Shown piece by piece: positions 34,695 to 43,591 of a stretch of DNA of 64,000 nt. The first letter of the stretch is position 1, and each line of letters opens with the position of its first letter. Location of the stretch: contig JAZSKI010000049.1 in NCBI GenBank assembly GCA_045534775.1, positions 35,235 to 99,234 of the forward strand, in the 5' to 3' direction. The notes beneath the pieces were generated by a model. That model was not told the DNA's origin. It saw nothing but the letters and a program-made list of their open reading frames with translations, and did not search any database. Origin of the DNA: JAZOTK01 sp045534775. GTDB lineage: Bacteria > Bacillota > Clostridia > RUG12999. The position numbers were made by a program, and so were the translations under genes.

Positions 34695-35214
34695 AGAAGC
34701 TGCTAAGCTTGGTCTTATTTTAGGTGCAATATCATTAGCTATTGCCATTTTGCTTTCCGTTGTAAACCTTGCCACCAGGGATATTATTGCCATGCGGCAG
34801 GAGCAGGATATTCAAAACGCTCTTGCAAAGGTTGTTCCCGATGCGGTATTTGAAAGGCTTGATACTGCAACCGAAGCCTATGCCGCGAAAAAGGACGGGA
34901 ATATCATAGGCTACTGCGTTAAAACCGCACCCTACGGCTACGGCGGCGAAATCGTTATGATAGTAGGTGTGACTACGGATTTATCCGTTACCGGCGTATC
35001 TGTAACCTCTATGGAAGAAACCCCCGGTCTCGGTGCTTTAGCACAGAAGGATGAGTTTTTGAGCGGATATAAAGGCAAAAAAGGCGAGCTTAAGGTCACC
35101 AAAGACGGTGGCGAAATCGAAACCTTAAGCGGTGCTACCATCACCTCAAGAGCCGTAACGGCAGGCGTTAACGAGGCTGTAGCCTTTGTGGCAAATCTGA
35201 CAGGAGGTAATTAA
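34687..35214 (+). CDS. rnfG: Rnf complex subunit RnfG
   Basis: A 175-residue subunit with one N-terminal membrane helix (about 7-28) and an extracytoplasmic FMN-binding domain. The covalent FMN motif is LSGATITSRAV near residues 147-157, with the threonine of SGAT as attachment site; GYGGEIVMIVG and EETPGLGA are further family motifs. AAGGAGG lies inside the end of rnfD, giving tight coupling. Confidence 0.96.
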   Translation: MNKEAAKLGLILGAISLAIAILLSVVNLATRDIIAMRQEQDIQNALAKVVPDAVFERLDTATEAYAAKKDGNIIGYCVKTAPYGYGGEIVMIVGVTTDLSVTGVSVTSMEETPGLGALAQKDEFLSGYKGKKGELKVTKDGGEIETLSGATITSRAVTAGVNEAVAFVANLTGGN

Positions 35215-35216
35215 AT

Positions 35217-35831
35217 ATGGATATTAAAAAATATGTTTCCTCATTTACCAACGGTATCATAAAAGAAAACCCTGTATTTGTTATGCTTCTGGGAATGTGT
35301 CCCACCCTTGCCACCTCCACTTCCCTTATAAACGCTTTGGGTATGGGACTTGCGGCAACCTTTGTACTGTTTTTCTCCAATATAGTAATATCTGCACTTC
35401 GCAATGTAATTCCCGAAAAAATAAGAATTGCCTCCTACATTATAATAATAGCAGGCTTTGTTACCATAGTGCAGATGCTCCTTAAAGCATACCTGCCTTC
35501 CCTTGACAAAAGTCTCGGCGTATTCATTCCTCTGATAGTTGTTAACTGCATTATACTTGCGCGCGCCGAAGCCTTTGCTTCAAAAAACAACATATTCCTC
35601 TCCGCACTTGACGGACTTGGAATGGGTCTCGGCTTCACCCTTGCTCTTTCAATTATCGGTGCAATCCGCGAGCTGCTTGCCGTAGGCTCTATCGGCGGGC
35701 TAAACCTTTTCGGCGATAATTTCTGCGGTGCCGTAATTATGATATTACCTCCCGGAGGATTTTTGACCTTAGGGCTTATAATAGCTGTTATAAACATTAT
35801 TAAAAGTCGCAGAAAGGACGGTGCAAAATAA
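35217..35831 (+). CDS. rnfE: Rnf complex subunit RnfE
   Basis: A 204-residue membrane subunit with six helices, homologous to NqrD. Conserved features are NPVFVMLLGMCPTLATSTS near the N-terminus, with the half-channel cysteine that with RnfA coordinates an intramembrane iron centre, and IPLIVVNCIILARAEAFAS (about 102-120). It follows rnfG by 2 nt and overlaps rnfA at the stop/start by one base. Confidence 0.96.
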   Translation: MDIKKYVSSFTNGIIKENPVFVMLLGMCPTLATSTSLINALGMGLAATFVLFFSNIVISALRNVIPEKIRIASYIIIIAGFVTIVQMLLKAYLPSLDKSLGVFIPLIVVNCIILARAEAFASKNNIFLSALDGLGMGLGFTLALSIIGAIRELLAVGSIGGLNLFGDNFCGAVIMILPPGGFLTLGLIIAVINIIKSRRKDGAK

Positions 35832-36418
35832 TGGATTTTATACATAAATTTATATCTCTTGTTCTGACCGCCGTTCTGGTTGAAAACTTCGTCCTTGTGA
35901 AGTTTATGGGAATTTGTCCCTTCCTTGGCGTGTCCAAAAGAATCGGAACCGCCGTGGGTATGGGTATGGCTGTCACCTTTGTAATGGCACTTGCTTCCGC
36001 TATGACGTGGCTCGTACAAAGATTTTTACTTGTACCCTTCGGGCTGGAGTATCTGCAAACCATAGCCTTCATACTTGTAATAGCGGCATTGGTACAATTC
36101 GTGGAAATGGCTCTTATGAAAAAATTTCCTGCTCTTTATGATGCTCTCGGAATATATTTGCCGCTTATAACAACCAACTGTGCCGTTTTGGGCGTAACAA
36201 TTCTGAACCAAACCAACGGATACGGATTTTTAGGCTCCGTTACCTACGCTGTGGCTTCCGCACTCGGATTTACCCTTGCCATTGTACTTTTTGCAGGCGT
36301 ACGCGAAAGACTTGAAAACAGCGACATTCCCGAATTCATGAAAGGATTTCCGATTGCACTTATTTCCGCATCGCTTATATCCTTAGCATTTTTCGGATTT
36401 CAGGGACTCAAAATCTGA
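35831..36418 (+). CDS. rnfA: Rnf complex subunit RnfA
   Basis: A 195-residue membrane subunit with six helices, homologous to NqrE and inverted in topology relative to RnfE. Signature stretches are ENFVLVKFMGICPFLGVSK (about 19-37) and YLPLITTNCAVLGV (about 109-122), each contributing a cysteine to the intramembrane iron site. It is between rnfE and rnfB in the clostridial order. Confidence 0.97.
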   Translation: MDFIHKFISLVLTAVLVENFVLVKFMGICPFLGVSKRIGTAVGMGMAVTFVMALASAMTWLVQRFLLVPFGLEYLQTIAFILVIAALVQFVEMALMKKFPALYDALGIYLPLITTNCAVLGVTILNQTNGYGFLGSVTYAVASALGFTLAIVLFAGVRERLENSDIPEFMKGFPIALISASLISLAFFGFQGLKI

Positions 36419-36439
36419 TGTGGGAAGGAGAAAACTTAA

Positions 36440-37225
36440 ATGCTTAACATATTATTTGCCGCCCTTATTTTAGGCGGACTCGGACTTTTATTCGGTGTTG
36501 TTTTAGGTGTGGCTTCAAAGATTTTTGAGGTCCATAAAGACGAGCGTATAGCTAAAATTATGGAGGTTCTGCCCTGTGCCAACTGCGGAGGCTGCGGTTT
36601 CACAGGCTGTAGTGCTTTTGCGCAGGCGGTTGTCGAGGGACGTACCTCTCCTACAGGTTGCACTGTCGGCGGAAGCAGCTGTGCAGAGTGCGTGTCTCAG
36701 ATTATGGAAGTCAAAACCGAGTTCGTAAAAAAAGTAGCTCGTGTAAAATGCTCCGCAAGCTGTGAACGTTCTCCCCTTCGCTATCGGTTCAAGGGACCCG
36801 ATAACTGTAAGGCTGCCGCAAAGCTTGGTGGCGGACCTAAAGCCTGCTCCTACGGCTGTCTCGGACTCGGCAGTTGCGAAAAGGCTTGCCCCTTCGGTGC
36901 AATCCATGTTACAGATGGCGTAGCTACCGTAGATGAAGAGAAATGTACAGGTTGCGGAAAATGCGTCAACGCCTGCCCCAAATATCTCATTGAAATTGTA
37001 AGTAAAGAAGTAAAATGTTTTGTTGCCTGCAGTTCTCTGGATAAAGGCTCAGAAATGAAGGATGTTTGCTCCGGCGGCTGTATAGGCTGTAAGCTTTGCG
37101 AAAAAGCTTGCCCGCAAGGTGCTATCATTGTAGATAACAATTTAGCACGCGTGGATGAGGAAAAATGTATCTCCTGCGGTGCTTGTGCTGAAAAATGCCC
37201 AAGAAAAATTATTAAAATTTATTAA
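36440..37225 (+). CDS. rnfB: Rnf complex subunit RnfB (multi-cluster ferredoxin)
   Basis: A 261-residue iron-sulfur subunit that accepts electrons from ferredoxin. One N-terminal membrane helix is followed by the RnfB-type cluster CANCGGCGFTGC (about 36-47) and several ferredoxin-type [4Fe-4S] motifs, including CTGCGKCVNACP (about 170), CIGCKLCEKACP (about 213) and CISCGACAEKCP (about 245). The cysteine content suits up to six clusters. It is the last gene of the operon; GGAAGGAG lies upstream. Confidence 0.96.
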   Translation: MLNILFAALILGGLGLLFGVVLGVASKIFEVHKDERIAKIMEVLPCANCGGCGFTGCSAFAQAVVEGRTSPTGCTVGGSSCAECVSQIMEVKTEFVKKVARVKCSASCERSPLRYRFKGPDNCKAAAKLGGGPKACSYGCLGLGSCEKACPFGAIHVTDGVATVDEEKCTGCGKCVNACPKYLIEIVSKEVKCFVACSSLDKGSEMKDVCSGGCIGCKLCEKACPQGAIIVDNNLARVDEEKCISCGACAEKCPRKIIKIY

Positions 37226-37233
37226 AATTATAC

Positions 37234-37262
37234 TTGCAAAATATAATATTGTATGATATACT
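37234..37262 (+). promoter_or_regulatory. Promoter of manA
   Basis: TTGCAA (37234-37239), a 17-nt spacer and TATACT (37257-37262) preceded by TGA (extended -10). It starts directly after the rnfB stop, about 85 nt before manA. Confidence 0.65.
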
Positions 37263-37346
37263 ATAATCTGTGGACGGTATTTGTCGGCTCGCGACAAATT
37301 TACCAAACTCTGAAATTGCGAGCAGAAAGGCTTACGGTTTTTACAA

Positions 37347-38396
37347 ATGGACGATTTATACCCGTTACGAATGCAACCGGTATTTAAAGATTATATCTGG
37401 GGCGGTTCTTCACTTAAAAAAATGTTTAAAAAGAATACTCCGTACAAAAAAACAGCTGAAAGCTGGGAAGTAGCTGTACATAAGGATGGCTGTTCAACAG
37501 TAGCCAATGGAGAATTTAAAGGAAAAACCATTGATGAATTAATTGAGCTTATGGGCAAAAGTCTCGTTGGCGAGCTTAATGACAACAAAAAATTCCCCCT
37601 TATGCTCAAGCTGATTGATGCCGAGGACAGTTTATCCGTTCAGGTTCATCCCGATGATATTTATGCAGGCGAACACGAAAACGGTGAGCTTGGCAAAACC
37701 GAGATGTGGTATATTCTCGATGCCGAACCTAAAGCAAAGCTTGTATACGGTTTTAAAAAAGACATAACCGAAGATGAGTTCCGCAAGGCTGTCGAGACCG
37801 ATGAGCTTAGCGAAATACTGAACTTTGTTGATGTACAGCCCGGCGATGTATTCTTCATTGAAGCAGGAACTGTTCACGCTATTGGCAAAGGTCTTATTAT
37901 TGCAGAAATCCAGCAGAACTCCAACACAACCTACAGGGTTTATGATTGGGGCAGAGTTGGTACCGATGGCAAGCCCCGAGAACTGCACGTAGAAAAAGCT
38001 ATTGATGTTTCCGGTCTTGACAGCTGTATAGGTAAAGAAAAAACTCCACCCCTCGTTATCGAAACAGGCGAATATAAAAGAAGCTTTTTGTGCTGTTGCC
38101 GATACTTTGCGGCAGAAACCGTTGAGGTTTACGAGGAAGCATCCGAGGATGCCGACGGCAGAAGCTTTCATATAATAATGTTTACCGACAAAGACGGTAT
38201 TATTGAATACGAAGGCGGCGTTATTGAGGCTCAATGCGGCGAAAGCTTTTTAATCCCTGCAGATATGGGTGAATATAAAATTAAAGGCGAATGTAAATAT
38301 GTTAAATATTATGTTGCCGAGCTTGAAGAAGATATTTTGCACCCCTTAATGGACGCAGGTTATATTGAAGATGAGGTTTTGGCACTCATCAGATAA
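37347..38396 (+). CDS. manA: Mannose-6-phosphate isomerase, class I type
   Basis: A 349-residue cupin-fold enzyme that interconverts mannose-6-phosphate and fructose-6-phosphate. Motifs are PVFKDYIWGG (about 11-20), AESWEVAVH, the zinc ligands in LSVQVHPDD (about 95-103) and GTVHAIGKG (about 174-182) and NSNTTYRVYDWGR. It supplies mannose for catabolism or for polysaccharide synthesis. The ribosome binding site (AGAAAGG) is about 15 nt from the ATG. A terminator follows the gene. Confidence 0.93.
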   Translation: MDDLYPLRMQPVFKDYIWGGSSLKKMFKKNTPYKKTAESWEVAVHKDGCSTVANGEFKGKTIDELIELMGKSLVGELNDNKKFPLMLKLIDAEDSLSVQVHPDDIYAGEHENGELGKTEMWYILDAEPKAKLVYGFKKDITEDEFRKAVETDELSEILNFVDVQPGDVFFIEAGTVHAIGKGLIIAEIQQNSNTTYRVYDWGRVGTDGKPRELHVEKAIDVSGLDSCIGKEKTPPLVIETGEYKRSFLCCCRYFAAETVEVYEEASEDADGRSFHIIMFTDKDGIIEYEGGVIEAQCGESFLIPADMGEYKIKGECKYVKYYVAELEEDILHPLMDAGYIEDEVLALIR

Positions 38397-38411
38397 CAGA
38401 ACAGTTTAATG

Positions 38412-38442
38412 ACCGCCGTGTGACAAAGCATACGGCGGTTTT
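38412..38442 (+). terminator. Rho-independent terminator of manA
   Basis: ACCGCCGT (38412-38419) pairs with ACGGCGGT (38432-38439) and runs into TTTT. The following DUF523 gene has its ribosome binding site (GAGGAGGG) only about 8 nt later, so it needs readthrough or a promoter not visible to me. Confidence 0.7.
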
Positions 38443-38462
38443 AGTAACCGAGGAGGGATATA

Positions 38463-38897
38463 ATGGTAATGGTAAGCAAATGCCTTTTGGGTGAAAATTG
38501 CAAATACAGCGGCGGTCATAATTACCGTTCTGAGATTTTTCAGCTTTCGGAAGAAATTTTGAGCTTTTGCCCCGAATGTAGCGGCGGGCTTAAAACTCCC
38601 CGCCAGCCTGCGGAAATTGAAGAGGGCTTTGACGGTTTTGATGTAATTGACGGCAAAGCGAAGGTTTATAATAAAATCAATGAAGACGTTACCGCAGAAT
38701 TTTTATCGGGTGCAAAAAAGGCTCTTGAGGTTGCAAAGGCTAACGGTATTACAAAAGCATATTTCAAGCAATCCAGTCCTTCCTGCGGAAATCTTAAAAT
38801 TTATGACGGTACCTTCAGCGGTAACAAAAAATCGGGTGCAGGCGTAACCGCCGCACTTTTTATCAAAAACGGAATAGAGGTGATTGGGATTGAATAA
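38463..38897 (+). CDS. DUF523 family protein
   Basis: A 144-residue protein of the DUF523 family: VSKCLLGENCKYSGGHN at the N-terminus, CPECSGGL in the first third and AYFKQSSPSCGN in the last third. Conserved cysteines suggest metal or thiol chemistry, but the function is not known. GAGGAGGG is 5 nt before the ATG. Its last 8 nt overlap the start of the cohesin-SLH gene. Confidence 0.9.
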   Translation: MVMVSKCLLGENCKYSGGHNYRSEIFQLSEEILSFCPECSGGLKTPRQPAEIEEGFDGFDVIDGKAKVYNKINEDVTAEFLSGAKKALEVAKANGITKAYFKQSSPSCGNLKIYDGTFSGNKKSGAGVTAALFIKNGIEVIGIE

Positions 38898-39984
38898 ATT
38901 TAAGCTTTTATTGGTATCCCTTGTTTTTCTTTGTACATATAATGTATACGCGGAAGGCTCTGTCAATGCCACTCTGACTAAGACCGAATACTGGGTGGAC
39001 GACACCTTGAATTTTAAAATCGAACCCGGCTTTGATGCAAGCATTTACGCCGCCGCCTTCCACGTAGGCTATTCGTCAAATACTCTGGAGTTTCTCGGTT
39101 TCACCGCAGACAGCGAGGATATTTTCCTTGCGGATACCTACGTTTCCGGCGGCGAGGTTGTGGCAGGTTATACAAGCCCGGATAAAAACAATCCCGAAGT
39201 AATTGGTTCTGTTGTTTTTTCTTTTAAGGTAAAAACAGAGGGCAAGGCAAGTATTACTCTTAAAAGCATAACAACTGTTGACCTTTCCCTTACAGAGGTT
39301 AAAAAAGAAATTAACAAGCCCTATCAGGTTAACATAATAAATCCCGTTCAGCCTCCCTCAGACAACAAGCCCCATAACAACGGCGGTGGCGGTATCAGTC
39401 TCCCGAACCCGGCTCCCGTTCCCATACCCACGCCAATTCCCACACCAACCCCGCAAGCTGCAGAATTACCCTTTGGTGATATATCTGCCGATTTTTGGGC
39501 AGGAGAATACATCGGAAAATTATATGAAAAAAACATAATTTCGAAATCGGATAATTTCCGTCCCGATGATAAAATTTCAAGAGCAGAGTTTATAAAGCTT
39601 GTAACCCTGGCCTTTGAAATTCCGCCTGTTTATACAGCTCCGACCTTCTCCGATTGCGAAAAAGGCGCCTGGTATTCGAGTTACATTTCAGCTGCCTCAG
39701 CCGCTGAAATAATAAAGGGTGACGGTGGCAAATTTCGTCCCGATGAATATATCAGCCGCCAGGACGTATGCGTTATTCTGTCAAGAGTTATTAACTATAC
39801 GGACACCTGCGACCTTAGCTTTACGGACAGCGAGGGTATAAGTGACTATGCGGCTGATGCTGTAAAAAAGCTTGCCTCGGCAGGCATTGTAAACGGTCTG
39901 TCTGACGGTAGCTTCGGTCCTCTTTTAAATACTACAAGAGCTCAGGCGACAAAGATGATTTGTCTGACAATGGAGGTGGAATAA
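38890..39984 (+). CDS. Cohesin domain protein with three SLH repeats (cell-surface anchoring scaffoldin)
   Basis: A 364-residue secreted protein. It has a signal peptide (about 1-19, cut after VYA), then a cohesin-like beta-sandwich (about 22-140; FHVGYSSNTLEFLGF, VIGSVVFSFKVKTEGKASI), a Pro/Thr/Gly linker (about 150-190) and three SLH repeats (FGDISADFWAGEYIGKL, FSDCEKGAWYSSYI, FTDSEGISDYAADAV). SLH repeats bind pyruvylated wall polymer; one cohesin plus SLH is the layout of anchoring scaffoldins such as OlpA. I place the start at TTG 38890, 7 nt after GAGGTG. The stop and the next ATG share one base, and the next gene encodes a dockerin protein. Confidence 0.85.
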   Translation: MNKFKLLLVSLVFLCTYNVYAEGSVNATLTKTEYWVDDTLNFKIEPGFDASIYAAAFHVGYSSNTLEFLGFTADSEDIFLADTYVSGGEVVAGYTSPDKNNPEVIGSVVFSFKVKTEGKASITLKSITTVDLSLTEVKKEINKPYQVNIINPVQPPSDNKPHNNGGGGISLPNPAPVPIPTPIPTPTPQAAELPFGDISADFWAGEYIGKLYEKNIISKSDNFRPDDKISRAEFIKLVTLAFEIPPVYTAPTFSDCEKGAWYSSYISAASAAEIIKGDGGKFRPDEYISRQDVCVILSRVINYTDTCDLSFTDSEGISDYAADAVKKLASAGIVNGLSDGSFGPLLNTTRAQATKMICLTMEVE

Positions 39985-41306
39985 TGAAAAAGCTTATATT
40001 TTTAATTATTTTTCTCTTTTCATCTGTAACTATATCGGCAGAAATGCCCGCTGATTCAAGCATCACTGATACGGGAGGGCAGACGGAAATCAACGGCGAA
40101 GCTACGACCGACAGCCCCGGCGAAAGTACAGGCAGCGGCGAGCCCTCCGCCGGCGGTAACCCGGACGACGGTAATGACGATACCATCGAGGGCGGCATTG
40201 AGGGCGATACCGAAGATAGCGGTGACGCAAGTGACAACGACAATATCGGTGACGATAATGATATTAATGACAGCTCAGGTGACAACGGCACTACCGATGA
40301 TAACACCGACGATGGCAATATCGGCGATACCGATGACAACGACAGCTCCGGGGGTAGCGACAGCGATGGTGCGGACGATAATGTTTCAGACATTCCCGAA
40401 GTGGATTTCTATGATGGTCTGGAAGCTTCTTCAAAGATATTTGTGTCTTCCGATAATATTATTTTCGAGACAATTCCCGAAAATCAATACAGCGAATTTT
40501 ATGATGATTACACCATTGCCCAGCGTCTGACCAAAAACGAGGAGTACATTATCTATCAGCTCCCCTATTGGCACAGGGCAAAAATTACAGCTTACTTCTA
40601 CAACGGCGAAGAAATAAATCATTTTATGATTTTCGGCTCCGCGGACGGAGAGGATTTTACAGAGCTTGCTCCCGAAACAGAAGTCATCTCCGAAGAAGGG
40701 AAATGGCATAAAGCTATTTATACTGTTGAAAAGAGTGACATCAGGCAAAAATATATTAAAATCTCCTGGCAGGATTTAAGCGAAACTCAATTTACCAACT
40801 GGGGACAGGCTTTAGGTGAAATAGAAGTATTCAATGAAGCGCCCGCCATAACGGAAATAAAATATTTGTCGGACACCGTATTTGCCATTCCCGATACAGG
40901 CGAAACCCAATATAAGCTTAATGCCGCCGTTTGTGACCAGATGGGCGAGCCCTTTGATGCTCCGCTGAGCTGGCAGGAAATAACCCGGGAAAAAATAATT
41001 TTGACTGCCGACGGCAGATTAACGCTTATCAGCACCGAAGAAGATGAAATCCCTCTTACTCTCACGGTAAGTGTTCCCGAAACAGAAGCTTCTCTGGATA
41101 TATCTGTAATTTTAATGCACTATCCTCTGGGAGATGTCAATTCCGATTTCAAAATAACTTTTGAGGATTTGCAGGCCGCAGGCAAGCTGTTTATGAAAAG
41201 CCCGCCCGAAGGCAGTCCGCTTCAGCGTGGCGACATAAACCAAAACGAAAAAACAGATATATATGATTTAGCATACATATCTTATAATATGGAGGAAGAT
41301 GAATAA
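39984..41306 (+). CDS. Secreted dockerin-containing protein with acidic linker
   Basis: A 440-residue secreted protein. It has a signal peptide (about 1-21), then a low-complexity Asp/Gly/Ser/Asn stretch (about 25-135), a discoidin-like beta domain (about 140-285; HFMIFGSADGEDFTEL, YIKISWQDLSETQFTNWG), an Ig-like domain (about 290-375) and a C-terminal type I dockerin with two calcium loops (GDVNSDFKITFEDL and GDINQNEKTDIYDL). There is no catalytic domain I recognise. GGAGGTGG precedes the ATG at 39984, which overlaps the cohesin gene's TAA by one base. Its own TAA overlaps the ATG of tex by one base, so the three genes are translationally linked. Confidence 0.82.
   Translation: MKKLIFLIIFLFSSVTISAEMPADSSITDTGGQTEINGEATTDSPGESTGSGEPSAGGNPDDGNDDTIEGGIEGDTEDSGDASDNDNIGDDNDINDSSGDNGTTDDNTDDGNIGDTDDNDSSGGSDSDGADDNVSDIPEVDFYDGLEASSKIFVSSDNIIFETIPENQYSEFYDDYTIAQRLTKNEEYIIYQLPYWHRAKITAYFYNGEEINHFMIFGSADGEDFTELAPETEVISEEGKWHKAIYTVEKSDIRQKYIKISWQDLSETQFTNWGQALGEIEVFNEAPAITEIKYLSDTVFAIPDTGETQYKLNAAVCDQMGEPFDAPLSWQEITREKIILTADGRLTLISTEEDEIPLTLTVSVPETEASLDISVILMHYPLGDVNSDFKITFEDLQAAGKLFMKSPPEGSPLQRGDINQNEKTDIYDLAYISYNMEEDE
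40080..40385 (+). repeat. Low-complexity Asp/Gly/Ser/Asn coding stretch
   Basis: About 300 nt of degenerate GAT/GAC/GGT/AAC/AGC codons in the dockerin gene (GDDNDINDSSGDNG, TDDNTDDGNIGDTDD). The pattern recalls thrombospondin type 3 or other calcium-binding acidic linkers. Short repeats like this change length easily by slippage. Confidence 0.7.
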
Positions 41307-43483
41307 TGGATATTATTAAAATACTCTCTCAGGAGCTGGAGGTATCAGAAAAGCAGATAGCCAGCACCGTAGCTCTTATTGATGACGGAAACACTATTCC
41401 TTTTATTGCCAGATACCGTAAAGAAGTAACAGGCGGTCTTGACGACACCGTCCTTAGAAGATTAAATGAACGTCTTGAATATTTGCGTAATCTCTTAGCA
41501 AAAAAAGAAGATGTTTCCAGAATTATTACCGAACAGGGCAAGATGACCGACGAGCTTCAGGCAAGTATTGACGGCGCAAAAACCTTGCAGGAAATTGAGG
41601 ATATTTATCGTCCCTACCGTCCCAAAAGACGTACCCGCGCCACCGTTGCTAAAGAAAAAGGTCTTGAGCCTCTTGCAAATATTATTATGGCGCAGGATAT
41701 TTTTGAAGGAACTCCCGAAGAAATTGCTTCTCCCTATATTAATGAAGAAAAAGAAGTAACCACCGCCGAAGATGCTCTTGCCGGCGCTATGGATATCATT
41801 GCCGAAACCGTATCCGATAATGCTGATTTCAGGAAAATGATACGCGAATATACCTATGAAACAGCGACTATCTCCTCTAAACAAAGCAAGGAAGCAGAGT
41901 CCGTATATCAGCAGTATTATGATTTTTCTCAGCCCGTATCCAAGGTGGCAAACCATCGGATTCTGGCTCTTGACCGCGGCGAGAAGGAAGAATTTTTAAG
42001 TGTTAAGCTTGATGTTGATACCGATGTGATAAAAGAAAAGCTATATAAAGAAACCCTGTCGGAAACGCCGAGTATTACGACCGAATATGTTAAGCTTGCC
42101 GTAGCCGATTCTTACGACAGATTAATTGGGCCCTCCATTGAACGTGAAATCAGAAATATTCTTACGGACAAGGCTCAGGAAAGTGCCATTGAGCTTTTCT
42201 CAAAAAATCTTCGCCAGCTTCTCCTTCAACCTCCCATAAAGGGCGAAACCGTCCTTGGCTTCGATCCCGGCTACAGAACAGGCTGTAAGGTAGCCGTTGT
42301 GGATTGTACCGGTAAGGTGCTTGATACAGGCGTTGTTTACTGTACCCTCGACCATCACGATAAGGAAAAAGCAAAATCCATAATTTTAGGACTTATCCAT
42401 AAACACAAGGTCGGACTTATAGCCATAGGCAACGGCACAGCTTCAAAGGAATCGGAAATATTTATGGCAGACCTTATAAAGGAAGCCTCTCACGAGGTTA
42501 AATATATGATGGTAAACGAAGCCGGTGCTTCCGTATATTCCGCCTCGGAGCTTGGTGCTTTGGAATTCCCCGAATATGATGTTGCACTCCGTAGCGCCGT
42601 ATCCATTGCCAGAAGACTTGAAGACCCGTTGGCAGAGTTGGTTAAAATCGACCCTAAATCCATCGGCGTAGGTCAGTATCAGCACGATATGAACCAGAAG
42701 AACTTAGGTCAGGCCTTAAGCGGCGTTGTTGAAAGCTGTGTTAACTCCGTAGGCGTTGATGTAAACACAGCCTCTGCTCGGCTTTTATCCTACGTTGCAG
42801 GAATAAACTCCGCCGTTGCAAAAAATATTATTGCCTACCGTGATGAAGAAGGTATGTTCAGTTCAAGAAAACAGCTTAAGAAGGTTAAAAAGCTCGGCGA
42901 TAAGGCTTTTGAACAATGCGCCGGGTTTATCAGAGTCCCCGAAAGCGAGTACATTCTTGATAATACCGCTGTTCATCCCGAATCCTATGCCCTTGCGGAG
43001 GAAATCTTAAAAGAATGCGGCTACACCCTGTCGGATGTTAACACCGCCGCACTTACCGATTTAAAAAGTCGTGCCTCCAGGGTTGATTTGAAAACCATTG
43101 CCGAAAAATACGGCGTTGGTATGCCTACCATCTCCGATATTATATCCGAGCTTTTAAAACCGGGACGTGACCCCCGCGATGAATTGCCCAAGCCCCAGCT
43201 TCGAAGCGATATTATAAGCATCGAAAGCTTAAAACCGGGTATGATACTGACAGGTACCGTTCGCAACATAACCGACTTCGGGGCCTTCGTTGACATAGGT
43301 GTACACCAGGACGGTCTTGTGCATATATCACAAATTTGTGACAAATTTATTAAACATCCTATGGATTTTCTTTCAGTAGGCGATGTAAAAAAAGTAAAAA
43401 TTGTGGATATTGACGTTAAACGAGGCAGAATTTCGCTCTCAATGAGAAATATTGACGAGGACTTATGCAATATTTACAATTAA
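41306..43483 (+). CDS. tex: Tex family RNA-binding transcription accessory protein
   Basis: A 725-residue Tex protein. It has an N-terminal helical region (ISQELEVSEKQIASTVALIDDGNTIPFIARYRKE, shown here by DDGNTIPFIARYRKE), a YqgF/RNase-H-like domain (about 315-440, LGFDPGYRTGCKVAVVD), a helix-hairpin-helix part (about 490-560) and a C-terminal S1 domain (about 645-715, GTVRNITDFGAFVDIGVHQDG). Tex binds nucleic acids and RNA polymerase and affects transcription; details are unclear in Firmicutes. The start overlaps the dockerin gene stop. Confidence 0.95.
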   Translation: MDIIKILSQELEVSEKQIASTVALIDDGNTIPFIARYRKEVTGGLDDTVLRRLNERLEYLRNLLAKKEDVSRIITEQGKMTDELQASIDGAKTLQEIEDIYRPYRPKRRTRATVAKEKGLEPLANIIMAQDIFEGTPEEIASPYINEEKEVTTAEDALAGAMDIIAETVSDNADFRKMIREYTYETATISSKQSKEAESVYQQYYDFSQPVSKVANHRILALDRGEKEEFLSVKLDVDTDVIKEKLYKETLSETPSITTEYVKLAVADSYDRLIGPSIEREIRNILTDKAQESAIELFSKNLRQLLLQPPIKGETVLGFDPGYRTGCKVAVVDCTGKVLDTGVVYCTLDHHDKEKAKSIILGLIHKHKVGLIAIGNGTASKESEIFMADLIKEASHEVKYMMVNEAGASVYSASELGALEFPEYDVALRSAVSIARRLEDPLAELVKIDPKSIGVGQYQHDMNQKNLGQALSGVVESCVNSVGVDVNTASARLLSYVAGINSAVAKNIIAYRDEEGMFSSRKQLKKVKKLGDKAFEQCAGFIRVPESEYILDNTAVHPESYALAEEILKECGYTLSDVNTAALTDLKSRASRVDLKTIAEKYGVGMPTISDIISELLKPGRDPRDELPKPQLRSDIISIESLKPGMILTGTVRNITDFGAFVDIGVHQDGLVHISQICDKFIKHPMDFLSVGDVKKVKIVDIDVKRGRISLSMRNIDEDLCNIYN

Positions 43484-43512
43484 CGCCCCTTTATTTCAAT
43501 CATTTTTACTAT

Positions 43513-43540
43513 TTGCAAAACAAAAAAAAAGTGATAAAAT
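43513..43540 (+). promoter_or_regulatory. Promoter of the MsmK/UgpC gene
   Basis: TTGCAA (43513-43518), a 16-nt spacer and TAAAAT (43535-43540) preceded by TGA (extended -10), about 52 nt before the ATG. Confidence 0.6.
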
Positions 43541-43591
43541 GTAATTAGTAATATTTTGCACTTTCGAAGTGCTGTTTAGGAGGAAATTAAC

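Noticed and set aside
37270..37473. Small ORF ahead of manA
   Set aside because: It overlaps the manA start in another frame, lacks a ribosome binding site and its composition is that of a shadow frame.
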